NCBI GenBank assembly: GCA_934045905.1
Contig: OW203769.1
Location: forward strand, 25,327,705 to 25,391,704
From: Leuctra nigra
Lineage: Eukaryota > Arthropoda > Insecta > Plecoptera > Leuctridae
DNA: 64,000 nt
Direction of reading: 5' to 3'
Part shown: in pieces, positions 24,019 through 36,610 of the stretch
Layout: each line of letters begins with the position of its first letter
Position numbering within the stretch: the first letter of the stretch is position 1
Notes under the pieces: model-generated
Database searches by the model: none
What the model was told of the DNA's origin: nothing
Seen by the model: only the letters and a program-made list of their open reading frames with translations
Position numbers and translations under genes: made by a program

Positions 24019-26246
24019 GGGCTCTATTGAGATATTTAAAAACTAGGAAAACGCTCTGAGTAACGCGTTGATGAGCGAGCACGGATACGCAGAACACCTC
24101 GAACCGAAATTCTGTCTATCGAAAATATCATTAAAAGCCAATAATTCTTGAATTTCGTCAGACTTGAATAAAAATCTCTAAATATTCCTAAAATGTTAGT
24201 ATCTGCAACCTTTATGATTGAACTGTTCCTTGTTAATATTCAAAAATCACAGGATCTCTTTAAAAAAAATATACCTGGGACCACTCAAATCATATGATAT
24301 TAGTGTGTACACAATATCAGATCAATCTGTTGAACGGTCATTATTAGTTTCATTTCGTTTGAAACTTTCTGCTCTAACTACCTTGCCTTGAACTGAAGAT
24401 TCGAAGTCGCCGTGAATGTGACAGCCAACACGCAAAATGTCCCTAAAATTACAAAAACTTTTGAAAATAACTACAGATTTGACTGAAAATTGGCAAAAAT
24501 ACCTTAAATGTTGGTACCAATGACCATGCAAAGTTTTTAGTTGGTCGGTCAATCGGTTCTAGTTTAAATTTCAAAAATCACAGGAAAAATAGTTTCAAAT
24601 TTGAGTTACTAATGTGAGGATTTGGCTGAAATTTATTATGATTGGGTACTATGTTGGTTGCAATGACTTTGCTAAATTTCAAATTGATCAAACCAACCAA
24701 TCGAAAGATATTTTTTTTAAATTTGAACCAATCAGGGGATTTAAAAAAAATTAGGGTCTGCAACGCCCGGAAATGGTCAGTACATGTGTGCAAATTTTCA
24801 GCTTGATCAAAGAAAAACTGTAACTTGTATATCGTCAGTAACAAAAAAAAACACACACAAAAAAAACAGAGGTCCGTGCCAAAAGAGCCAAAAGGAGACG
24901 CTCGCTTCGCTCGCTCAATAAATATGTATATATAACTAGGCTGAAATATTTTGATACATTTTTCAACAACAATCTGCGAAAGTACGAATTATTTAATGAG
25001 ACTATAAAAATAATATTTTAATACATTTAAAAATTGATTTTAATAATACCTTAATATTCACTTTGGAATTGTGACTGCATGTTTGATGTTGAAACTTGCA
25101 ATTTTAATTAATTAGTTAAATGTTACAAATGTTACAAAAATGTTGGTCAGAGTAGTTATTTAGTCTAAGGCGTGGGTGATGGTACTTTACACCATAATTG
25201 TTTGACATATGATTTGTATATTGAATAATACATTCATAAGCTCATGTCATGTTCCATCTGGCAGAATTATTTACAATTATATTATCAAAAAATGTAGCTC
25301 CCTCAGCCAAACAATATAATGAAATGAATGATATGATTAATTAACGTGTACATCTTTTAGGATAGAATAAAAACAAATCAGTACCTAATAAGTAATAATA
25401 ACGATACTAAAACATTTAATTGAGCGAGCGAAGCGAGCGTCTCCTTTTGGCTCTTTTGGCACGGACCTCTGTTTTTTTTTTGTTTTTTTTTCTGTTACTG
25501 ACGATATACAGGTCAGAGTTTTTCTTCGATCGAGCTGAAATTTTGCACACGTGTTCGGACATTCTCTGGGCGTTGCAGATCCTAATTTTTTTTTAAATCC
25601 ATTCATTGATTAAAATTTAAATAAACATCTCCTGATAGGCTGAAAAATGAAAATGGTATTCGATAAATCTGATGAAACTCTTATTTTGGCTATACAGGTC
25701 AGAGTTTTTCTTTGATCGAGCTGAAATTTTGCACACATATAAAACCAACCTTCTCTGTTTGCATACCCTAATTTTTTTGATATCCATTCATTAGTTAAAA
25801 TTTAAATAAATATCTCCTGATAGGCTGAAAAATGAAAACGGTCTTCGATAATTCTGATCAAACTCATATTTTGCATGATCATGAAGACCAACATTGTCTC
25901 TTATTTTACACAATTTCATCCAAATCAGTTAAGAACGTATGAACTTATTGACATTTTTAATATCTGTCAGTAATGAAGTATCGAAATGAATGTTTTCCAG
26001 TGCCAATTGAATTGAATATGATTTGCTTTAATGAACCAGGGGGCTTAGATGCTATTTTTAAGTTTCGATGAAAAGAATAATACTTTTCTGTCGATTGAGT
26101 GATCATATTTCAATTCAATGTGTATGTATGTATGTACTATATGTTTTCTGTCCGTTTTGTACGCATTTCCGGTTCGAGAATTTGCACGTACCCGTGCTCG
26201 CTCATCAACGCGTTACACTGAGCGTTTTCCTAGTATTTTATTGGGG
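24019..26246. mobile_element. 2.2-kb inverted-repeat DNA element
   Basis: The ends carry inverted TAGGAAAACGCTC followed by AACGCGTTGATGAGCGAGCA (left 24,044-24,090; right about 26,190-26,232). A further GGGC/GGGG-plus-AT margin may be part of the terminus. A TA dinucleotide lies at the outer edge of both ends and of the related terminus at 36.6 kb, so TA may be the target site (inference). Internally, 24,550-24,930 pairs with 25,410-25,620, including GAGCGAGCGAAGCGAGCGTC. The centre, about 24,935-25,405, is unique. The short frames (24,322-24,856 and 25,385-25,606 minus; 26,068-26,300 plus) show no transposase motif. It is non-autonomous. The internal sequence contains a 187-bp tandem duplication. 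Confidence 0.75.
25511..25884 (+). repeat. 187-bp tandem duplication inside the element
   Basis: GGTCAGAGTTTTTCTT starts at 25,511 and again at 25,698. Each unit then carries GAGCTGAAATTTTGCACAC, AAAATTTAAATAAA and CTCCTGATAGGCTGAAAAATG in the same order. The two units have diverged moderately. Related single units in inverted orientation make up the opposite arm. Confidence 0.8.
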
Positions 26247-26249
26247 AAA

Positions 26250-27650
26250 CTCATGTATGTTACTTTTTATGTGGCTCTTGTAGAAGTCATTAAAATTTGA
26301 GTTATCACAATCATTCAGATTTCAGATTTTATAATTTATATAGGTACTTGCACAGTTTGGTGTACCTCGAGCGAGGGAATGTAAAAATTTGTTTATGTGA
26401 CGTACCCTGAACGAATATAAAAAAGATGCACGTTTATATTTTGCTAAAACGTAGGATCTCTACATAAAAATTGAAAAGTGATTACTGCCATCATAATCAC
26501 CACTATTTACAAGGACGCTGTATGATAACATGGAGCATCTTCTGAATTTCAAGCGAAAAATCTAAAAAAATATATATAAATACTCCGATTGTGGGAACGA
26601 TTGTGTTAGAATGATAATCAAAAAATAAATCTGAAGAGATGATGGACACAATAATTTTTTTGTTTCGTTGTTTACTGACCAAGGTTCCAGTTTCAAATAT
26701 CATATTTAAAAAAAAATTATTTCTGAATTCCGAAAATCCAATTAACAATTAATTTTTTTTAACGAGACAAATTGTATACATAAAACTATAGTTTATCCTA
26801 AAAATCTCTAAAAATCAATATTTTATTTTTACTAATCTTTACCATCTGTTCAGAGAGATACAAAATTCTTCCCACTGTCCAGTCTTTGTATATTCATCAT
26901 TGACAAGTTCTATTGTTAGACACTAAATCACACCATTCCTGAAACTTTCGAATGTTTCCAAATAACCTTAGTTCTCAGTAAAAGATTTCAAAGTATTGAC
27001 GTGTTTATTGTTAACTATGTGGTCAGCCTTTAACTAATCACTCTAAAAACCACCCCTCGAACAACTTTCTCTAACGTCCTAAATAGGACCACCCTGGGTA
27101 AGCAGCATCCCCTTTCACTTCAACTATTTCAAACTAAGGCAGACTCCAACGTTGCTTCCCCAATCACGAGATATATGGTGGAACACGCCATAAATATCGT
27201 GTCATAGCAAATAGAAACAATTTTCTAAGTCAAAATTCATGGGAAAAAAATATTGAAGATGTGATGACCTACAAAAGGAAAATTCTTTATTACGGATCCA
27301 CTTAAAATCGTATTTTATGCTATTATTTTATGCTGGATTTTATTTCATAGGAGCAATTTAAATATTCTATTTTTGTATATTATATGATTGGTTATGTGTT
27401 GTAATTGCATAGTTGAGCTGCAGACATTTTCATGATGATCAACAATTAATTTAGGGTGAACCTATAAAAAGGTATAGTAGGACAGTTATAACAATGTTGT
27501 GGGTGTATTGTTTTTGTGAATATTGTCTGAATTGTAATCAGATAATTTAGGTTGTAAATTAGTGTTTCATTATTATCTACACGGTTTTATTCTGATAGAA
27601 TAATTCATTCATAATGAACAGAATTATGTTTATTATCAATCCCATCCAGA
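26250..27650. other. AT-rich stretch without recognised genes
   Basis: No recognised coding or repeat family was found. The interval separates the inverted-repeat element from the truncated LINE. Confidence 0.45.
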
Positions 27651-27654
27651 GGGA

Positions 27655-28211
27655 TAATTAGTGAGTATATACGTATTACGTAACCGTTTGCGTACTTGCT
27701 CTTTTCATTTGTATAAACTAAAATCAATTCTGTCATTCTCAACTATTAGGTCGGTATACTATGACCTGGCTGAGTCACTTTTATTATATGGTTTGCTATC
27801 TTGGGGTAATGCTACTGCAGGTCATTTACAACGGATAATATCTTTGCAAAATAAAATGATGAAAACTATAATACCTACTCACATCATATCTGATGAAACT
27901 TCCTTCAACTTTTTGTATCAGTATGTTAATGTCCTTCCCTACTTGGAACTATTTAAATTCAAAATATTACTACAAAATTACTTTAGTCTACAGTAGGTCT
28001 ACAGTATAGAAATAAATGTGTGCATAACAAGAATACTAGACTCCAAATGTGTATTAATTATAAAATTCCCGAATACAATAATAAATATGGTAAAAGACAA
28101 ATTGCTATTGCTGTTCCAACTATTTTAAACTGTCTTCCAGATAATTTAAAGTGCTTGGACACTTATAGTGAAATGAAAAGAGATTGGCTTTTTAATAATC
28201 ATCCATTGTAA
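27655..28211 (+). pseudogene. C-terminal reverse-transcriptase fragment of a CR1/Jockey-type LINE
   Basis: The first frame (to 27,996) carries the post-catalytic part of a non-LTR reverse transcriptase: an RLR...YKLKSILS block, then YYDLAESLLLYGLLSWG, then LQNKMMKTI. These correspond to the conserved 'YYALFESLLRYGLLAWG...LQKKAIR' region. The second frame (28,020-28,211) carries the extreme C-terminus, with YGKRQ...AVPTILNCLPDNLK, matching the 'YG...GP..WN.LP..I' ending. The break is explained by an 11-bp tandem duplication, GTCTACAGTAG/GTCTACAGTAT, at 27,986-28,007, which adds 11 bases and shifts the frame. A stop just upstream, at 27,655-27,657, and loss of similarity mark 5' truncation. The catalytic FADD-type motif is missing, so it is inactive. 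Confidence 0.88.
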
Positions 28212-28473
28212 TATTTTTGTATTTATATTTCTCCCATAACAAAATTGTGTACCTATATGTAATGTTTGGTCGCAACGGTTCTTACCTGGTTCTTGACATG
28301 TCTAGTTATTACTTATTGTTTATTGTTTATGTACCTATTATTCTCTCGGATGCAATTTTGTAATTGTTGCAATTTTTTGTTCACCCTACAATAAGCTCCT
28401 CTGGAGCTTGTAGGAATTCTTTATGTTGCATTTATGTATGTTTGTACTTCTTGTGTGACAAATAAAAAAAAAT
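28212..28473 (+). mobile_element. 3' UTR and tail of the truncated LINE
   Basis: After the stop an AT-rich UTR of about 250 bases contains a stem-loop AAGCTCCTCTGGAGCTT (28,393-28,409) and ends in TGACAAATAAAAAAAAA. A 3' stem-loop with a short A-rich or simple-repeat end is typical of CR1/L2-like elements, where the 3' hairpin is recognised by the reverse transcriptase. The insertion therefore runs from about 27,655 to 28,473 on the plus strand. Confidence 0.75.
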
Positions 28474-28479
28474 TGTCGA

Positions 28480-31380
28480 TATGAGGAATGATAAGAAATA
28501 TATGAAAAATAAAACATGTTTTCTTTAAATATTTCCAACAAAATTTCAATAGGATTTCCAAAAAAAAGTGTATCAAAAAAATTTGACGCAGCCGTCAGTT
28601 TCGTTATACACCGGTCCCCAGCACTTCGGTGTATAATTTTTTAAAATTATTGCCCTCTGCCTGCGACATTACATAGAGCCAATGCGTGTATCATTGAGTA
28701 ACATACATTGTATAAGACGATTTTTACGTTTAGAAACGGAATCAAGAATGTACCGTTGAAATGATAACCGAAAGTTCATTGGCTTTCCTAACTGATTAGG
28801 TTTTAAAAAAAACACTTCTTCACTTTCCTTACCTAATCCATCCTTCAAAATCATTGTCATGTTTTTGACTATGCTTTGGTATGCGATTGCAAGTCACTTG
28901 AAACAGGTTTTTTCCCTGACGTTCCATTTCCGATTGATTAAATTCAAACGATTAAACATTTCAAGCATTTATTGATGCAAATCAATTGATTAGTGTATAA
29001 GAGTCAATGGCATTATCCACATGGAATGAGGGAAAAGTTTGTATGTAAATAGTTTAAAAAAGGATATACACGGATCCTATTCACAGGTATCCATAGTAGC
29101 ATAATGATACTAGCAATGGTCGATTCTAAATTTGTGACACCCACCTCGGTTACTTTTGGTCCTTGAAAAAAATCATACAATCAAACCGTAATGTTCAATA
29201 TTTTACGTCTTAACATAATGTTGCTCTATTTATCTTAATTTATTAACTTCCATTACAAAATTGTGATATTCCATTGAGCACAGTTTTTAGCGAACCTCAC
29301 GACTCGTAGGCCTCTTAGCACTTGTAATAATGTCGGTGGTTGAAGCTGTATCTGCAATGCAAAGCTATTTTTTTTAGCTATTACTTATTTTCGTCGGTGT
29401 TTCATATTTAATATTAGCGACAATAAGCAGGTAATGGAACGCTTGTCTGTATTATAAAACATAAAAAAACAATTGGTAAACCATCTTCTGGTTCTTACAT
29501 CCCAGAAAATATCCTAAAACCAAAAATATGTATGGAAGAAGTAGTACAGAAATTGGAAAATTTATATAAGCAAATAATAATAATACTAAGTGGCCATTCT
29601 TTAGGCCCAGTAGTTCATTTCTTTGTTAAGTTTAACAATTGATTAGGAACAATTGATTGCTATTGCCTAAACCAATGTCATAACTGTAATTAATATTTAA
29701 TTAATAGTTAGATAGTTAATCAAATTTAAACATTTTATTACTAACTGGACATATGTTATAATTGGTAATAATTGCACATTCTAAAAGCATTCCCATACGC
29801 ATTATTAATAAATGGTACCTTAAGTAAACGCCTAATTTCTCAGTTACTAAAATTAATATTTTAACATAAATGTATATTGAAATAAAGTAAGAAAGTAATA
29901 TTTACAATATTATTTAACATTTATTAAAAATAGTGACACGCTTCTAATCAACAAATTAAATAATTGGTGCACTTGAAAATGAATAGACGACAATAAATAT
30001 CAATAGTTTTTAAGACAATTGAATATATAAATAAGTAATACGTCTACCTTTGTAAATTTAAGTAAAAGAGTCCAAAAAATATAAGAAAATTTTATATACC
30101 AAAAATTAATAACATTAATACAAACTAATAATTTACTGATTTTTAAAAAATAGGTGACAATATTGATGAAAAAATAAGTTACGTTTTACAAACATAATAA
30201 TAAATATCCGAGTAACAGGATGAGTCACTGCATACAACAAGGCAATCTCTCTACTACTAAGAAACGCAGCGTCTGATTTCATTCATGCAACTTGTTTTAC
30301 TACAACTTGTCTGTGTGACTTGGAGACATGGCTTCATGAATGAGATGGGCTGGGAGGAAGTAGTAGGTTAGTTCCGATTAGGAAGTGAAAACACGTAATA
30401 GCGCGGCTTATTCAATCAGGCCAGAGTGGAAATTAAGATGCATTCATTTCAATTGTAATAGATTGAAGTAGTTGGTATTTCTTTCTGCACAGGATGATTT
30501 TTTAATAATTCATGGAATATAAAACCTAAAAATTGTAATTTGGTTGATTTAATAAAATATATGGACAAACTGAGAAAAACGCGTAAATATTTATTTTTAT
30601 GATTGTTAGATACTCAAATACACAAAAAAATATTATAACTTCACCCTGCTAAGCTAAAAAGCATATTATCAGCAGGAGTACATATAAAAAACGAGATAAA
30701 AAATAAAACAATCATATTAATCCCAGTCACAATATAGGTAGGTAACTTACACTCTAAAAAAAACTTATAATAAACAAAATGCTAAAAAATAAAATCAAGA
30801 AAAGCCAATACACAAAATATCCTACAACAAAAACAAAAATCATAACGGAATACAAAAGAGATGAAAAATTATTTCAGGCCTAATTTTAACATGATTAAAT
30901 TTAGTGAAATCGTATCTCTGGAAATAATGAAAGTCATTTGTTAATAGTTATGTACATATATTTGCTATTTTTACAAGCTATAATCAGAATTATAAAGCAC
31001 CACCATCATCCTTCTCGTGTATGCCAACATTATTAAAACCTGTCACAACACATCGATATACTTTTTCAATTTTCACCAAAAAAATAGAAAACAATATAAA
31101 TAAATAAACATAAATATAAAAAGTAAACATGATTTGGTCTAAAATAGTTTCCAAAATAATAATTTTACAATTATTTGTAAATTGTCTTGTCATAACGTTT
31201 AATTCAGTTGTGTATACTTATAGAGCAAAAAATGGTTTTTTATGCAAACATAAATGGTCCTTCTTATTTTAATCGATTGAAATTATAGCAGTGTTTTCGA
31301 TGATAGCTTGATCAAGCGTTCTCAATAATTACATTAAAATTTCAACTTTAATTCGACAATATTTGACTCGACATGGATGC
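28480..31380. other. AT-rich stretch without recognised genes
   Basis: A small palindrome TTATACACCG/CGGTGTATAA sits at 28,604-28,636. Otherwise no gene, motif or repeated block was recognised. The short frames are AT-driven. Confidence 0.45.
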
Positions 31381-31384
31381 CTTT

Positions 31385-31512
31385 AGGGCTGAAGGTAATG
31401 GAAATGGTTAGGGCTGGAGGTAATGGAAATTTCTGAAATTAATGGAAATTAATGCAGCCCTAACCTTAAGGGTTAGGGCTGCAGGTAATAGAAAGGGTTA
31501 GGGCTGGAGGCT
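31385..31512 (+). repeat. Degenerate ~25-bp tandem repeats with internal palindrome
   Basis: Copies of GGTTAGGGCTGnAGGTAATG recur four times between 31,385 and 31,512. Two are separated by an inverted piece, so that GCAGCCCTAACC (31,454-31,465) faces GGTTAGGGCTGC (31,471-31,482). The GGTTAGGG core resembles telomeric repeats only superficially. It is not a TTAGG array. Confidence 0.7.
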
Positions 31513-31582
31513 GACATGTCTAATGAAAACTATTGAGATCCAGATGTATTCAAAATTAGTATTTATTATTACTTATAATTTC

Positions 31583-31791
31583 AATTAGCACAGCTCTGAT
31601 GACTGAAAAATTTAATATCGCACCAGCAGAAGTCAGTCTAAGCGACCTCCTTGTCTCACTCAAGTATAATAATCTAGGTGACCTCTCATTTCAATGATAT
31701 AATCAAGCATTGATTGTTACAGAACATGGCCAGCAGACATTCAAATTCGTTCAAAAAATCAGATAATCAGATTTTTTAATTTGGCCAACTG
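31583..31791 (+). mobile_element. Degenerate mariner-type MITE (family copy 1)
   Basis: The interior AGAAGTCAGTCTAAGCGAYC, then CTCCTTGTCTCACTC, GGTGACC and CCAGCAG, aligns collinearly with the element at 45,498-45,707. The right end still reads TTTGGCCAACTG followed by TA, a mutated version of TTTGGCCGAGTG-TA. The left terminus has decayed. It has no coding capacity. Confidence 0.7.
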
Positions 31792-31799
31792 TAAATACA

Positions 31800-34700
31800 C
31801 CACTTAAAAATAAAATTATTATATGAAAATTAAACAATCTAGACATATTCATTAACAAATAGTCATAAATATTTAGTTTTTGGCGGTTTTTATATTTAAT
31901 AAATCTGTCGGAACTACAGCAAAAATCTTTCAATAAAATATATTTTGTGATTGGTCTAAATCATGGGTCTACAGCAATCATGTTTTCAACTACAGTCATA
32001 ACAGCTATTATTCAGAGGAGTATTTCTCTTTTCATTGCCCGAATCCAAGGGCTTGGATTTTACTTGTTTTTTCAGTACTTGTTGTAGTGCAATTGTTGTG
32101 AAATTATGCAAGTTGATAAAATAAGCCCCCCCCCCCCTCCGTCAAAACCTCACACGGGTTTGGGTATGGTTTGAAATATCGATGTATTGCGTCTACGAGG
32201 TAAAATTGTTTTATTTTTATTTTTACCATAAAATAAACAATGGTGACTCTCATACGCCCTTGCGGCTTTGCCACATTGTTGTAGTTACTGTATTATTTGG
32301 TGTATTCTATAATAAATTCTAATATTACAATTAGCTGTTTTCATACGCAGTTTTTAATCGTACCAATGTTATTTTTTTTTATTAAATTGCTTAGTCACTT
32401 AATTTAGCCCAATCACTCACCAGATGTTTTCATTCGATTATCAATTATCACTGCTCTTTTTCGTTTGTTGAATATTTTTGCATTTTAAGATATTAACCTC
32501 CTACTTTTTGTCATCTCCCCTCTCCCTCCCTTTCACCGAGGTCGCGTCAGATTTTAGTAATCTATTAAAATAATACTGTTGTAAAATAATAACGTTGCCT
32601 TACTATAGAGAACATTTCCCAACAATTTTGAATCCCAATAAAAAGGTTATTGACTGAGATTTATATTTCAAAAGTAATATTAATCCGCGTGTAATTTATT
32701 GTTAATTTGAACCAAAGTGCAGCGAGGTGTTACGGTAATGTGTAAATTCGGTTTGTTGCACTAGAAGCATTAGCCTAAAACATTGCGGTACTCCACATCC
32801 CCCGTTAAAACTGTAGCAGACCGTTTCTCCGTCGCCCAATAGTTGTTCATTCCTGCCACAAATCACACATACCATTAACATGCAATATTTCATAGGTGAA
32901 TAGTATGACCATAAAGTAATGTATGACTCATTGATTTCTATTTCTGTGCTTTTTTTGGTTACGTATGGAAAAAAGTGTATAGAAATCAAAAAGCTTTAAA
33001 ATTGTATTTCCCAATAAATTTGTTTAGGTTTAAAGGATACTATACTTTTATTCAGTTTGTGTTATTTTTTTTATTAGTGTCCGTATTTTGACCAATTTTC
33101 ACCAATTTTGAGATTATGACCGTCCCGTTAAAAATAGAATATGTTGTTGAAGTCAAAGAGGCATTGAGATGTGCAGCTGATAATTTTTTTTTAAAGTCTC
33201 TGACCTTGAAATCCGTTCATAACTTTTGAGTTCATTTTAAAATAATTCCACATACTCTTAGGAAAAAGTAAGTGTCTTTAAAGAAATTAACTACAATAAT
33301 GTAATCAATAATAATTAGTTTATTCAAATATATATAATAATTCAATATAATAATTCAAATATTTAGAAACCATTGTTATAGTAATTAGTTGTTAGTTAGA
33401 TTTTCCTTTTCTGTTTAATCAAATCATTTTCATTTATGTTTTATATCAAATTAATGTATTATTTTATTGATTGTTATTCTGTGTGTTTACAACCTTTATG
33501 TACAAAGGCAGACTTTATTTTATTGTGAATAAAGATTTATATATTGTCAAGTTTAGTACAACATTAAATAATTGTAAAAATATTGCTCATATTTTATCAT
33601 ATTGCTAATTGAGTTTACAATCATGGCACACAAATTCTTTCGCATCGGTTTCTTCTAGTGCACACACTTCGTATACTTCATGACACCAACATAAACATGT
33701 GTCCTGAGAAATGAGACTCAAATTGTATAAAAACGCATTCCAGACTGTATGGATTTTATACTAGAGTTCTTACTTTGCAAATAAAGTAACAGCATTCTAA
33801 AATCCAATGCGTAATATAAAGTAGTATATTTAAACGGAAAATTCCCGCTGAACCTTCTACTATGTTTTGTTTGTTATTGTATTAAAATATATTTTTAATT
33901 ATAGATAATTTAGAGAGTCTTTCTCTTTGGTATCTTTCTTTGTTTTACAAGGTTTTACCAAGGGTAGCTATTACGTATGAATTCGATTTCATAACGTCCC
34001 ACTCTTTATACCGTTCCATTACCACCACACACATGCATTCTTCTTTCACTCTACCTGTGAAAAGAAAAGGCAAAAGAATAAAAACCGAAATTAGTCCTTC
34101 TACTGAGAGGTCAGTCACATTGGATCGTCGAGAATACCGTTCATTCTCTACCTATTGCGTTACCAACATTGCCCGCCAGGAGTGCTGGCTGCGTTTGAGG
34201 AAGCATGGCCTCCTTCGTACGGTGTCTTCAGTAACTCGGTATACGTTCAAGGCTCAAGGTATACGGAAAAGTTGACTGACATTGAAAATTAAGTACCGCT
34301 ACAGTTGGTTTTATAGTCATTGTGAAATAGTTATCGAACTAAATTTGTTATATTTGTTGGTGAATAATTAAAAGGACAAATAGTGTGTTTTTGTGGTGCC
34401 CGTTCCGAAGAAAATTTTTAAGTGACATTTCGACTGAATTTAACAATACAAAATTGTGTTTGTGATAAGTGATATTCTTCGAATTTTGTTCGTCGTAACA
34501 ATTATAGTGGAGTGTTGGATACATATTTTTGTGCTGGATATCTTCAAGACAGCACTATGTTGTGAAAATGGATTACACATTTGTTTGAGCGGGGGTGACT
34601 TCCGAGAAGCTTTTTGACAACAACCAATCATCACCACTATAGGAATACATTTGGATCTTATCTTCTCCTGAACAGGTAAACAAACAAATCAATCATTAAT

Positions 34701-36560
34701 CAAACCTCTTCATCAATTAAATAGCTTACAATTTACAACATATTTACAGTATGGTATGTCAATTCGCTTGTGTTACAATAATCATTACCAACAATATGAG
34801 TAATTAGAATTAAACTTGATGTAAGCAATCAGTGACCTTTGAAGTTGAAAGGCCAAGGCGAGTCATTGCCAGCCAGCCGGGCCCCTGTGCATACATGATA
34901 CAAGGTGTATAGGTGGAAGAATTGTGTAATAATCACTCGACGATGGTAAAACGCAAATTTCAAAGGTCGATGGCTTTCTTAAATTATTTCCATTTCATAG
35001 ACGATTAAAGGCGTATTGGATTTGATCTCAGGTGGTTTCGGCATCACTGTTTATACTTCCTAGGCTTTTTGCTTACGCAAATAAACTTTGTTATTAGTTT
35101 ATAACAATAATTTATGCCGATATCAATATTTTAATGTGCAGACTTAAACTTGAACTGGGAGTCGAACCTAATTAACCAGCACTGACCATATTAAAATGAA
35201 ACATTTTGGTTGACGGTTGCTTTTCCTAATTTGTTCACTTCCAAATGATTTATTTATTTATTTATTTGAATTTACTTCTTATACAAATAAAAGGCAATTT
35301 TCAATTCACTTGTTTATTCAAAGCTATAATCATTAAAAAATAACTATTGTCAAATAGGTACACGTCTGAGGTTATGGGGGGTATTTTATTGTCCTGTTGA
35401 AAATTTATTCAACATCTTTCACAGGTCCTATTTTGCGGCGAAGTCAATCTGTAGAGGATGTAAAATTGTCCCCGACTAATTTCCCAACATCCTGCAATGA
35501 AATGGGAAGTTCTCTGTATTGGGAAAACCAAACCTGTTGAACGTTTTCGTTATCAGGTTGAATATTACTCCATAAAAAAACTACCCAATGGTAGTGCTAC
35601 AAGTGCTCTAAGAGTTATTTGACGAATTAGAATTATTCAGAGAAGCTCACACAGTTTTACTATTTCTCAGAATTAATAGAAATCGAAATCGATTTTAGAA
35701 TCCATCAAATGATTCTTAAATAGATTTTCGAAGGTCAATGTCCGAATGCATATTCCCCCATGGTGTATAAATGAACAGTAAATAGAAGGCCTACTTCTTC
35801 TGATAGTTTACTTGGTTGATTAGTATCTTCTGAGTGTCCTGGCCGGTAGTATTGAGTGAGTGTATAGAAGCCCTTTCTACTCCATCTGATGACACGAAAC
35901 TTCCAGTAGCTTCTGACAATCTCAGGGCGAACGAAGATTGAGGTTAATTGATAAGGGTACCACTTTCAATGTCCAGAATTTTCCAAACATTCCTTAGATG
36001 TTCTTAGGTAAAATTATACTTAATGCACATTTACAATTCGACAATTATTTAATTTCCCTCTACAATTCACAATTTTTAGGAAACAAAATTGTACTACATG
36101 AAAATAATAATTAATTGGTTATTTTATTTTATTTTTTTAACTACCTCATAGCTAGCTCATATTTTAATAATACGCTGTTTTGCTTTAATGAAAATCTATA
36201 AAATTAAATTATCAATAAGTACTAAAAATTAATCCTCATATAAATTTAATTTAGTAGGTCGTGTGTATAATTTGACGAATATTGTCGGTATTGTCATGTA
36301 TCCTCCGATATTTTGACAATATTCTTGTTGTTAATATATCTTGGTCTTTATTGATTTTTCTTAGCCATGGTGTTGTTCATTGCTGGTTTTAACTGGAGGT
36401 TTTCATGGTTTACACTCTTTTAACATTAATGCCATTTTTAAATGAATTTTATTTTGACTTCCCAAATATTTTGAGATATAAGTTTGTAATTTATAATTTA
36501 CTAAAGATATAGGTAGTTGTACGCAAGGAGCTTTAAACGCTCATTAGAAAACATACATAC
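31800..36560. other. Mostly AT-rich stretch with one gene-like patch
   Basis: No recognised protein was found. At 34,090-34,675 base composition is more balanced: a plus-strand frame ends at 34,273, and a splice-donor-like CAG|GTAAAC lies at 34,673-34,680. A non-coding 5' exon is possible but unproven. A C12 run lies at 32,126-32,137, and (TTTA)n at about 35,249-35,268. Confidence 0.35.
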
Positions 36561-36568
36561 TGCTTGAT

Positions 36569-36610
36569 ACCGTGCTCGCTTATCAAAGAGTCACACAGAG
36601 CGTTTTCCTA
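36569..36610 (+). mobile_element. Isolated terminus of the 24.0-26.2 kb element family
   Basis: ACCGTGCTCGCTTATCAA, then CACAGAGCGTTTTCC, then TA, matches the right terminus at about 26,190-26,232. The outer margin also resembles it (GGGCCC beyond an AT stretch). No partner terminus was found nearby, so it is a solo or truncated end. Confidence 0.75.

Noticed and set aside
31385..31512. Interstitial telomere array
   Set aside because: GGTTAGGG occurs within a longer 25-bp unit and is not a tandem TTAGG or TTAGGG array.
33940..34275. 111-codon frame as a protein gene
   Set aside because: No recognisable domain, and the N-terminal half is AT-driven; a non-coding exon ending near 34,675 is at most a weak possibility.
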